From: Palsa-504 sp963806335
Lineage (GTDB): Bacteria; Actinomycetota; Actinomycetes; Streptosporangiales; Streptosporangiaceae
NCBI GenBank assembly: GCA_963806335.1
Contig: CAWDXO010000012.1
Coordinates: forward strand, 682,001-746,000
Direction: 5' to 3'
Length of the DNA: 64,000 nt
Under the pieces are notes generated by a model. The model was not told the origin of the DNA and searched no databases. It worked only from the letters and a program-made list of their open reading frames with translations. Every line of letters begins with the position of its first letter. Positions within the stretch are counted from its first letter, which is position 1. Positions 49,643-57,336 of the stretch are shown here, piece after piece. A program made the position numbers and the translations under genes.

Positions 49643-51009
49643 GACTGCGCGTCATCCTGCTCGTAGTGGCCACCAGCTCGCTGGTCCTGGTCTCCTTCCT
49701 GGTGCCGCTCGCGCTCGTGCTGCGCACACTCGCGGCTGACCGGGCGGTAAGCGCCGCCACCGCTCAGGCGCAGTCGATGGCCCCGCTGGTCACGACGTTG
49801 CCGGTCGGCAGCCTGCGGCTGACCGTCGACCAGCTGAACGCAGCGATCCGTACTCCGGTCACGGTCTTCCTGCCGTCTGGCGCACAGATCGGGCCGCCGG
49901 CTCCGGTGTCGTCGGCGGTTCTGCTGGCCCGCCATGGCCACAGCTTCTCGGCCGACGCAACCGGTGGAGAAGAGGTTCTGGTGGCCGTCGAAGGCCTGTC
50001 CGGCGGCTCCGCCGTGATAAGGACGTTCGTCCCAGACTCGGTGCTGAGCCACGGGGTCACCAGGGCCTGGCTGCTGCTCGGCGGCGTCGGCCTGCTACTG
50101 CTGGTGCTTAGCGTCGCCGTCGCCGATCAGCTCGCCCGGTCCCTGGTCCGTCCGCTCACCGCGCTCGCGCGCGCCTCCGACGACCTCACCGCCGGGGACT
50201 TGTCCGCCCGCGCAACGGTGGCCGGACCGCCTGAGGTGCGGCGCGCGGGCGCCGGGCTGAACCGGCTGGCGGCGCGCATCGGCGAACTTCTCGCGCATGA
50301 GCGGGAAACCGTCGCCGACCTGTCTCACCGGTTGCGGACCCCGCTGACCGCCCTGCGAATTGACGCCGAATCGCTGCGGGACGACACCGAGATGGAACGG
50401 CTGCTCGCGGACGTTAGCTCGGTGGAGCGGACGGTCAGCGAGATAATCCGGGAGGCCAGGCGCCCGAGCCGCGGCGGCGTCCAGGCGACGTGCGACGCGG
50501 CCCAGGTCATCGCCGGACGTGCCGCGTTCTGGTGGCCCCTCGCCGAGGACCAGGACCGCCGGATGACGGTCGAGGTGGCCCCGGGGCCGGTCCCGGTCCT
50601 GGTGTCGCCCGACGACCTGGCGGCCTGCGCCGACATTCTCCTGGAGAACGTTTTCGCGCACACCCCGGAAGGCGCCGCTTTCACCATCAGGCTCAGCCGC
50701 CGCGCCGCAGGGGGCGCGTGGCTGGTCGTCGCGGACGACGGGCCCGGTTTCGGTGCGGCCGACCCGACCCGGCGCGGCATGTCCAGCGTCGGCTCCACCG
50801 GGCTGGGCCTGGATATCGCCCGGCGGATCAGCGAGACATCGGGGGGCACGCTAACCATCAGCCGGTCCGCGTCCGGCGGCGGCTCGGTCACGCTGGGGCT
50901 TGGACCTGCGGCTGCTCCGCCAGGAGACGGACGCCGCCACCGGCGGACCCGGCTCAGGCGGGTAGTACCCGGCGCGGCGGGTCAGGGCGACTCGGCAAGA
51001 TCGCGGTAG
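49639..51009 (+). CDS. Sensor histidine kinase
   Basis: 456 residues. TM1 near residues 5-30, a ~100-residue extracytoplasmic sensor part, TM2 (LLLGGVGLLLLVLSVAVADQ), HAMP, H-box DLSHRLRTPLTALRIDAES, N-box DILLENVFAHTP, G-boxes DDGPGFG and GSTGLGLDI. The partner of the adjacent response regulator. Its last 28 bp overlap the convergent ligase gene. Confidence 0.95.
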   Translation: MRLRVILLVVATSSLVLVSFLVPLALVLRTLAADRAVSAATAQAQSMAPLVTTLPVGSLRLTVDQLNAAIRTPVTVFLPSGAQIGPPAPVSSAVLLARHGHSFSADATGGEEVLVAVEGLSGGSAVIRTFVPDSVLSHGVTRAWLLLGGVGLLLLVLSVAVADQLARSLVRPLTALARASDDLTAGDLSARATVAGPPEVRRAGAGLNRLAARIGELLAHERETVADLSHRLRTPLTALRIDAESLRDDTEMERLLADVSSVERTVSEIIREARRPSRGGVQATCDAAQVIAGRAAFWWPLAEDQDRRMTVEVAPGPVPVLVSPDDLAACADILLENVFAHTPEGAAFTIRLSRRAAGGAWLVVADDGPGFGAADPTRRGMSSVGSTGLGLDIARRISETSGGTLTISRSASGGGSVTLGLGPAAAPPGDGRRHRRTRLRRVVPGAAGQGDSARSR

Positions 51010-52658
51010 TGGCCCGCGTGCTCGGCGCGCAGCCGGTACTTGAGGACCTTGCCGCCTACGGTCTCGGGCAGGTCCGCCGCGAACAGCACCGACTTCGGGG
51101 TCTCGTAGCCCGCCAGGTTGGCCCGGCAGTGCTTGATCAGGTCGTCCTCGCCGGCCGCGGCGCCGTCCCTGAGCACCACCACGGCCGTCACCGCCTCGCT
51201 CCAGCGCGGGTGCGGCAGCCCGATGACCGCCGCCTTGGCCACGTCCGGGTGCTGGGCGAGCACGGCCTCCACCCGCAGGCTGGAGACGTTTTCCCCGCCG
51301 GTCTTCACGATGTCCTTGTACCGGTCGACCATGATCCGCAGGCCGGCGTCGTCGTACGCGCAGCTGTCCCCCGAGTGGAACCACCCGTGCCGGAACGCGT
51401 GCCGCGTCGCGGCCTCGTCCCGGTAATAGCCGGCCATCACGGCCGGCGACCGGTACACGGCCTCGCCGGCCACTCCCGGCTGGCCGGCCAGGTCCCGGCC
51501 GGAGGGGTCGAACACCGTCGAGGCCAGGATCGGGCTCGGCACCCCGACGTAGTTGTACTGCGGGGCCGTCGCCGCGTAGAGCTCGGGCCACTCATCGGGC
51601 CAGAACCGGTGGCACGAGATCGACTCGGTCTGGCCGAAGATTTCGAAGGCGCACAGGTCATCGCCGCAACGCCGCTTCATCGAGGCGAGCGTGGCCGGGG
51701 GCAGCGCCGCCCAGCCGTACACGACGACGGTCAGGCTGCGGGCGTCCAGGTCCGGCCGGGCGGTCAGGGTCGCGTCCAGGGCCCGGACCATGGCCGGCGA
51801 CCCGGCCCACAGCGCCGTCACCCGCTCGGCGGCGATCATCTCGGCGATGTGCTCGGGGTTCGGCCGCCGGCCGAGCACCAGGGTCCCAGCGCACAAGAAC
51901 ACCGAGTAAGTGAACGGCTGATCACCTACGTGGTAGATCAGCGGCAGGTAGGTGCCCAGCCTCAGGTCGGATTCGAGCCGCAGGCCGCGGGTCAGCGAGA
52001 GCGCGAACCCGAATCCGGCCGCGTAGCTGCACGCATGGGAGATCATCACGCCCTTCGGCAGCGCGGTGGTGCCCGACGTGAACAGGATCTCCCAGATGTC
52101 GTCGGCGTGGATCTCCACGTCCGGCTCCCCCGTCGGCTGGCCCGCGATGAACTCGGTGAACGACACGCTGCCGTCGGCCGGCGGCCCGCCGAGGGCGATC
52201 GTGACCGCGGCCGCCAGGCCCAGCCGAGCGAACGGCGGCTGCGCCCTGGGCCACAGTTCGGCGTCCACGATGGCCAGCTTCGGCTGGACCAGGTCGATCA
52301 TGGCGGTCACCAAGTCCGGCGCCATCATCGGGTTCAGCGGCGCGGCGACCAGACCGGCCTTGGCGATCCCGATCTTGGCTAGCAGGGCCTCGACCGAGTT
52401 CTCGCAGAACAGCAGCACCACGTCGCCGCGGGACAGCCCGCGCGCCAGCAGCGCGTGCGCCACTTGATTGGCTAGCTCGTCAGCCTGCCGGTAGGTCAGC
52501 GCCGCCATCCGCTCGTCCGCAAAGGCGCCCGGACGGCCCACGATGGCCAGCTTGCCTGGCCGGCTCCACGTCACCCGCTCGATGAGGTCGCCGACGCTCA
52601 TCCGCTCCCAGCGGTGTACCGCGCGGCGGTGATGCAGGCTGGTCACATCGAGGTTCAC
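50982..52658 (-). CDS. AMP-dependent acyl-CoA synthetase (first of two)
   Basis: 558 residues from GTG 52658 (GGAGG 4 nt upstream; ATG 52601 is an alternative). P-loop LFTSGTTALPKGVMISH, EIFGQTES, hinge VDRYKDIVKTGGENVSSLRVE, and the C-terminal Lys in GGKVLKYRL. It activates an organic acid to its CoA ester; substrate unknown. Divergent from the enoyl-CoA hydratase gene across a perfect palindrome, so the two are probably co-regulated. Confidence 0.93.
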   Translation of the reverse strand: MNLDVTSLHHRRAVHRWERMSVGDLIERVTWSRPGKLAIVGRPGAFADERMAALTYRQADELANQVAHALLARGLSRGDVVLLFCENSVEALLAKIGIAKAGLVAAPLNPMMAPDLVTAMIDLVQPKLAIVDAELWPRAQPPFARLGLAAAVTIALGGPPADGSVSFTEFIAGQPTGEPDVEIHADDIWEILFTSGTTALPKGVMISHACSYAAGFGFALSLTRGLRLESDLRLGTYLPLIYHVGDQPFTYSVFLCAGTLVLGRRPNPEHIAEMIAAERVTALWAGSPAMVRALDATLTARPDLDARSLTVVVYGWAALPPATLASMKRRCGDDLCAFEIFGQTESISCHRFWPDEWPELYAATAPQYNYVGVPSPILASTVFDPSGRDLAGQPGVAGEAVYRSPAVMAGYYRDEAATRHAFRHGWFHSGDSCAYDDAGLRIMVDRYKDIVKTGGENVSSLRVEAVLAQHPDVAKAAVIGLPHPRWSEAVTAVVVLRDGAAAGEDDLIKHCRANLAGYETPKSVLFAADLPETVGGKVLKYRLRAEHAGHYRDLAESP

Positions 52659-52674
52659 GGCGCCTCCGCGGCAA

Positions 52675-52700
52675 CATTAGTGATTCACGGTTCACTAATG
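52675..52700. promoter_or_regulatory. Palindromic operator between ligase and hydratase genes
   Basis: CATTAGTGA (52675-52683) and TCACTAATG (52692-52700) are perfect 9-bp arms with an 8-nt spacer, in the divergent promoter. The TCACTAATG half recurs upstream of the thiolase (20165-20173). Likely TetR-type operator; the cognate regulator is not identified. Confidence 0.78.
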
Positions 52701-52760
52701 TGTTACTATACGGACCCAGCCCGCCGCTGTGAAGCGCTGTCAGCGCGGATAAGGGGTGCC

Positions 52761-53513
52761 ATGACGGACGCGGTCAGCTACCGGGTGGTGAACGGCGTCG
52801 CCTGGCTCACGATCGAGCGGCCGCAAGCCCGTAATGCCCTCAACGCGGCCGCGCGGGAGGGCCTGTACGCCGGTGTCCGGCGCTTCAACGACGACGAGGC
52901 CGCCAAGGTCCTCGTGCTCACCGGCGCCGGGGAGAAGGCGTTCTGCGCCGGCGGTGACCTGAAGGAAATGGCCGATACCGCCCTGACCGTGCCGCCGCCG
53001 GACTTCGTTCCCCAGTTCGGCCGCAACATCGACGTGGCCAAGCCGACGATCGCCGCGGTGAACGGCGTCGCCTGGGCCGGCGGGTTCCTGCTGGCCCAGT
53101 GCTGTGACCTGTGCATTGCCGCCGACACCGCGACGTTCGCGATCAGCGAGGTGAAAGTAGGCCGCGGCGCCCCGTGGGCCGCGCCGCTGTCCTGGCTGAT
53201 CCCGCCCCGGATCGCGCTACAGATCCTGCTCACCGGAGATCCCATCACCGTGCAGCGCGGGTATGAGATCGGCCTGGTCAACGAGGTGGTGCCGCTCGCG
53301 GACCTGCGCGGGCGGGCCCAGGCCCTCGGCGAACGGATCGCGGCGAACGCTCCGCTGTCGGTGCTGGCCGCCAAGCGCACCGCGTACCTGTCACGGCCTG
53401 ACGTCTTCGAGGCGGCCGAGCGGATCTGGGCGCCGGTCTACCACAGCTCGGACGCGCAGGAAGGGCCCGCCGCGTTCCGGGACAAGCGGCCGCCCGTCTG
53501 GACCGGCCGCTGA
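52761..53513 (+). CDS. Enoyl-CoA hydratase/isomerase family protein
   Basis: 250 residues. Crotonase pattern AFCAGGDLKEMA (oxyanion hole), NGVAWAGGFLLAQCCDLCIAADTATFAISEVKVG with a Glu at the family catalytic position, and VVPLADLRGRA. AAGGGG precedes ATG 52761. It follows the shared operator and is the first gene of the plus-strand stretch towards the OCD/HAL-like cluster. Confidence 0.93.
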   Translation: MTDAVSYRVVNGVAWLTIERPQARNALNAAAREGLYAGVRRFNDDEAAKVLVLTGAGEKAFCAGGDLKEMADTALTVPPPDFVPQFGRNIDVAKPTIAAVNGVAWAGGFLLAQCCDLCIAADTATFAISEVKVGRGAPWAAPLSWLIPPRIALQILLTGDPITVQRGYEIGLVNEVVPLADLRGRAQALGERIAANAPLSVLAAKRTAYLSRPDVFEAAERIWAPVYHSSDAQEGPAAFRDKRPPVWTGR

Positions 53514-53610
53514 CGGCGAGCCACCCGCCGGGTCACGCCGCACCACAGGGATGACAAGCTCTGGGCCAGTCGGCCAAGCTGCTCATCAGCGTGCCGGATC
53601 TCGGCGGCGC

Positions 53611-53666
53611 GTCATGAAACCGGGTTTCCAGCACACCCGGGCGTGCTGCAACCGGGGTTTCATGAC
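53611..53666. repeat. 56-bp imperfect palindrome (long hairpin)
   Basis: Outer arms GTCATGAAACC (53611-53621) and GGTTTCATGAC (53656-53666) are perfect; inner arms CAGCAC and GTGCTG extend the stem. It lies midway in the 242-bp gap between the hydratase and the OCD-like gene. It could terminate the hydratase transcript; lack of a U-run leaves a dispersed-repeat element possible. Confidence 0.7.
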
Positions 53667-53755
53667 ACAGCGACACAGCGGCCCAGCGACCCGGCGCCGC
53701 GGCTCGCCCCCTCGGCCGTTAAGTTACGAAAGACACTAGGGAGGTGAACGCTGGC

Positions 53756-54788
53756 GTGACCGCGGCGGCCGGAGGCCTGTGGCTTCGTTTCCTGTCCGGG
53801 CCGGACATCGACTCGCTCGGCCTCTCGAAAGCAGAAATCCTCAGCGCCGTGCAGGACGCTGTGCGCGCGCATGGTGACGGGCGCGTTGTCGTCGAGCCCA
53901 GGGTGCACCTGGTCCCGGACAACCACGGCGCCGGTCATTTCAACGTACTCCGCGGCCACCTGGCAGCGTCCGGCGGGAGCCCGCCAGGGCCCGGCGTGAG
54001 CGGCGTCAAGGTGGTCGGCGACTTCGTCTCGAACTACGCCGCCGGTCTGCCTAGCGAGCTCGGGCTGCTGACGCTCTACGACCCGGAGACGGGAATCCCG
54101 CTGTCGGTCATGGACGCCACCTTGATCACGGCCTGCCGGACGGGCGCGATGACCGCCGTGGGCGCCCGCTACCTGGCCCGGCGGGACGCCAAGGTGCTCG
54201 GCCACGTCGGCGCGCGGGGCACCGCGTTCTGGAACGTGGTGCTGCTCGACGCGATGTTCGGCCTGGACGAGATCCGGATCACTAGCCGCCGGCCCGAGTC
54301 GCGTGAGGCTTTCGCCCGGCAGCTGGCCGCCGTCACCGGCACCCGCATCCGGGTGACCGACAGCGCCGACGAGGCTTTCGACGGGGCCGACATCCTGGTC
54401 GAGGCGTCCCGCCTCGCCGCGCCTGAGCCGCTGCTGCACACGGCGTCGGTCAAGCCCGGGGCCTTCGTCGTCCCCTACGGCACGATCAGCGCGGTGGAGC
54501 TTGACCTGCTCGACGTGATGGACAAGGTGGTCGTGGACGACTGGCGGGAAGCACAGTCGGGAAGCTTCGGCGCGTTGCGCCGCCACGTGGACACAGGCCT
54601 GCTCGTCCGAGTCGCTGCACGCCGAGCTCGGCCAGATCGTCACCGGCCGGCGGCCCGGACGGGAACGCGACGACGAGCGGATCCTGTTCTGGCACCGCGG
54701 ACTGGCCATCCTGGACATCGCCGTGGGCCTCGCTATCCTGCGCCGGGCCGAGCAGCAAGGCGCCGGAACGATGCTCAGGTACCGCTGA
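53756..54788 (+). pseudogene. Ornithine cyclodeaminase/mu-crystallin family protein, frameshifted near its end
   Basis: About 343 residues when corrected. NAD(P)-dependent fold with VKVVGDFVSNYAAGLPSELG, ACRTGAMTAVGARYLARRDAKVLGHVGARG and YGTISAVELDLLDVMDKVVVDDW. At about 54600 sense shifts frame: HVDTGLL in the first frame continues as SSESLHAELGQIVTGRR then ILFWHRGLAILDIAVGLAI in the second, ending at TGA 54786-54788, which shares a base with the next ATG. In the raw frame it fuses artificially to the HAL-like gene. GTG 53756 follows GGGAGG; GTG 53744 overlaps it. Confidence 0.75.
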
Positions 54789-56296
54789 TGACGCCTGCGC
54801 TGGAGATCACCGCGGCCGGTGACGCGGACCTCCGGCTCATCCGGGCCGTCGCGGCGGGCCGGGCCGTCAGCATCGGCCCGGCCCTGCTCAAGGCGGTGCG
54901 GCAACGCTGCGCCGAGGCCCGGCGGGTGCTCCGCGACGGGCGGCTGGTCTACGGCGTGAACACCGGCATGGGAGCGCTTTCCTCGGTGCGCCTGACCGAG
55001 GAACAGCAGCTATCTCACCAGCGCAATCTGCTGCTGGCGCGGGCCACCGGCGGCCCGCCGTGGCTAGCGGCGCCCGAGGTCCGGGCGATCTTCGCCGTCC
55101 GGCTGCTGACGTTCCTTTCCGGTGACGCGGCCGTGTCAGGCGGCCTGTGCCAGCGGCTCGCCGATTTCCTCAACGACGGCATCGTGCCGGCGGTCCCCCG
55201 CACCGGGGCGGGTTCCGCGGGCGAGATCATGCCGCTGGCGCACGCGTTCGGTCCCCTGGTCGGCCTCGGCCAAGTGCTCCGACCGGACGGAACCACACGG
55301 CCCGCCGACCAGGCGCTGAACGACCGCGGGCCGGGCGGTCACGGGCTCGGCGGTCACGGGCTCGGCGAGTTCAGGCTCGGCCCGAAAGAGGGCATCGCGC
55401 TGATCCAGGGCGTCCCCGGAGCCACCGGCCTGGCCGCGCTCCGTCTCGGCGACGCGGCCGCGCTCACCTCGCTCATGGAGGCGTCGGCGGCGCTGTCCAT
55501 CGTCGCGATCAGGGCGCCGCGCGATCCCTATCGCGCCGCCTGCGGGCGCGGTGACGAGGTACTTGCCGCCGTGCTCAGCCGCCTGGCGGCGGCCGCGGGC
55601 GATGACCCGTCGCCGCGGTCCCTGCAAGCACCGGTGTCGTTCCGGGTCGCCGGACCGGTGCTCACCCAGGTGGTCCGGGCGGCCGCCCTGCTGGAGGCGG
55701 CCACCCGCCGGGCCCTGACCGGCGTCACCGACTCCCCCGCCTACCTCGACGGACGGTTCACCGGCACCGCCGGGTTCCACGGCATCGACCTGGCCGCGCA
55801 CTGCGACCAGCTCACCGCGGCGTTCTGCCACGCGGCCGAGGTGGCGGCGGCCCGGATCCACCGGCTGATGGATCCCGCGGTCACCGGGCTGCCCGCGCAG
55901 CTGACCCGCCACCCGGGCCCGGAGGCCGGCTTGACCCCGGTCCATAAGCGGGCGGCCGGGGAGGTCCACGCCATGAGGCGGCTGGCGACCGCGACCCCGG
56001 TCGGCCTGATCGAGACCTCCGGCGGCCAGGAGGATGTGCAGTCATTCGCCTGGGAGGCCGCGGACAAACTCCTTGCCGCTTTGCGGCATGCGCGTACGGT
56101 CACCGCGTGCGAACTGCTAGCCGGTTACCAGGCGATGGCCCTTTCCGGGCGTCAGCCGCCCGCGGGCGGCCAGACACTGATGGACTGGCTGGCCGGGATC
56201 ATCGCACCGATTGACGGCGACCGGCCGTTCGGCGAGGACATAGAGCGCCTCATCCGCACGCCCTGGCCCCCCGTTGACACCACCACGCCCCCCTGA
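54788..56296 (+). CDS. HAL/PAL-fold protein lacking the MIO triad
   Basis: 502 residues with the aromatic amino acid lyase fold: VYGVNTGMGALSS (Tyr55 kept), NLLLARATGG, GSAGEIMPLAHAFGPLVGLG, EGIALIQGV, GFHGIDLAAH and ETSGGQEDVQS (Gln414-Glu415 kept). At the site that forms the MIO electrophile the family has Ala-Ser-Gly; here it is Ser143-Ala144-Gly145 with flanking Gly and PLAH conserved. Other changes: Gln207 in place of the active-site Asn, and YRAAC where the family has YSLRC, losing the Arg. The protein should not form MIO and probably catalyses something other than classic ammonia elimination, or has only a structural role. Confidence 0.88.
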   Translation: MTPALEITAAGDADLRLIRAVAAGRAVSIGPALLKAVRQRCAEARRVLRDGRLVYGVNTGMGALSSVRLTEEQQLSHQRNLLLARATGGPPWLAAPEVRAIFAVRLLTFLSGDAAVSGGLCQRLADFLNDGIVPAVPRTGAGSAGEIMPLAHAFGPLVGLGQVLRPDGTTRPADQALNDRGPGGHGLGGHGLGEFRLGPKEGIALIQGVPGATGLAALRLGDAAALTSLMEASAALSIVAIRAPRDPYRAACGRGDEVLAAVLSRLAAAAGDDPSPRSLQAPVSFRVAGPVLTQVVRAAALLEAATRRALTGVTDSPAYLDGRFTGTAGFHGIDLAAHCDQLTAAFCHAAEVAAARIHRLMDPAVTGLPAQLTRHPGPEAGLTPVHKRAAGEVHAMRRLATATPVGLIETSGGQEDVQSFAWEAADKLLAALRHARTVTACELLAGYQAMALSGRQPPAGGQTLMDWLAGIIAPIDGDRPFGEDIERLIRTPWPPVDTTTPP

Positions 56297-56339
56297 GACG
56301 CTGCCGGAAATGTCTCCTCCTGCCATCTCCGGCAGCGTC
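56297..56339. repeat. 12-bp perfect inverted repeat between HAL-like and PTE-like genes
   Basis: GACGCTGCCGGA (56297-56308) and TCCGGCAGCGTC (56328-56339) match perfectly around a 19-nt loop, starting right after the HAL-like stop and ending 16 bp before the next ATG. Could reduce readthrough, stabilise the upstream mRNA, or act as an operator. Confidence 0.75.
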
Positions 56340-56355
56340 GCCGAAAAGAGGACTC

Positions 56356-57336
56356 ATGGCCAGTGTCGAAAGCGCGCGCGGCCCGGTCGAACTAGCCGAC
56401 CTCGGCCCGACCCTGATGCACGAGCATGTCTTCGTGCTCGCCACGGAGCACGTGCAGAACTACGGCAGCGACTGGTGGGACGAGGAGGTGCGCGTCGCCG
56501 ACGCCATCGGGAAGCTGAATTCCCTGCATGCCACGGGTATTCACACCATCGTCGATCCGACGGTATGGGGCCTCGGCCGCTACATCCCCCGCATCCAGCG
56601 GATCGCCGCGCAGACGCCGGTCAACATCATCGTCGCCACCGGCCTGTACGTCTATGAGGAGTTGCCACAGCAGTACGCCTACCGCGGCCCCGGCCTCATG
56701 ATCGACATCCCGGAGCCGTTGGTCACCGACTTCGTACGGGACATCAACGAAGGCATCGGCGACACCGGCGTCAAGGCCGCGTTCCTCAAGTGCTGCATGG
56801 AGACTGCCGAGCTGTCACCGGGCGTCGAGCGGATCGCCCGCGCCATCGCCCGCGCGCACGCCGAGACGGGCGCCCCGATCACCGTGCACACCTCCGGGCC
56901 GCATCAGACCGGGCGGCATGCGGTGCGAATCTTCTCCGGAGAAGGCGTCGATCTGAGCAAGGTGATGATCGGGCACGCGGGCGACAGCAATGACCTCGAC
57001 TACCTCGTCGAGCTCGCCGATCAGGGCGTGCTGCTCGGCATGGACCGGTTCGGGCTCGACATCTTCAACCCCGGCGCCGAGCGCATCAAGACCGTCGCCG
57101 CGCTCGCGGCCCGCGGCTACGCCTCGAGCATGGTGCTGGCCCACGATGCCAACTGCTTCATCGACTACTTCGGCGCGGCGCACGATCAGGTCCGGGCCGC
57201 CGCCGCGCCGAACTGGCACTACGAGCACATCGGTGACGACGTGTTGCCGTCGCTGCTGGACGCGGGCGTCACGCAGGAACAGCTGGACACCATGCTGATC
57301 GAGAACCCCGTGCGCTACTTCGGCAGTGCGTCATGA
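56356..57336 (+). CDS. Phosphotriesterase-family (PTE/PLL fold) metal hydrolase
   Basis: 326 residues. Binuclear metal site ligands: His-x-His in TLMHEHVF, bridging Lys in KAAFLKCC, His in TVHTSGPH, His in IGHAGDSND and Asp in LAHDANCF. PTE-family members hydrolyse lactones, phosphotriesters or amides. GAGG lies just before ATG 56356. The stop overlaps the ligase start (ATGA), so they act together. Confidence 0.92.
   Translation: MASVESARGPVELADLGPTLMHEHVFVLATEHVQNYGSDWWDEEVRVADAIGKLNSLHATGIHTIVDPTVWGLGRYIPRIQRIAAQTPVNIIVATGLYVYEELPQQYAYRGPGLMIDIPEPLVTDFVRDINEGIGDTGVKAAFLKCCMETAELSPGVERIARAIARAHAETGAPITVHTSGPHQTGRHAVRIFSGEGVDLSKVMIGHAGDSNDLDYLVELADQGVLLGMDRFGLDIFNPGAERIKTVAALAARGYASSMVLAHDANCFIDYFGAAHDQVRAAAAPNWHYEHIGDDVLPSLLDAGVTQEQLDTMLIENPVRYFGSAS

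Noticed and set aside
53744..56296. Single 850-residue OCD-HAL fusion protein
   Set aside because: The linker is an out-of-frame translation of the OCD C-terminus; corrected frames give two coupled genes with TGATG.
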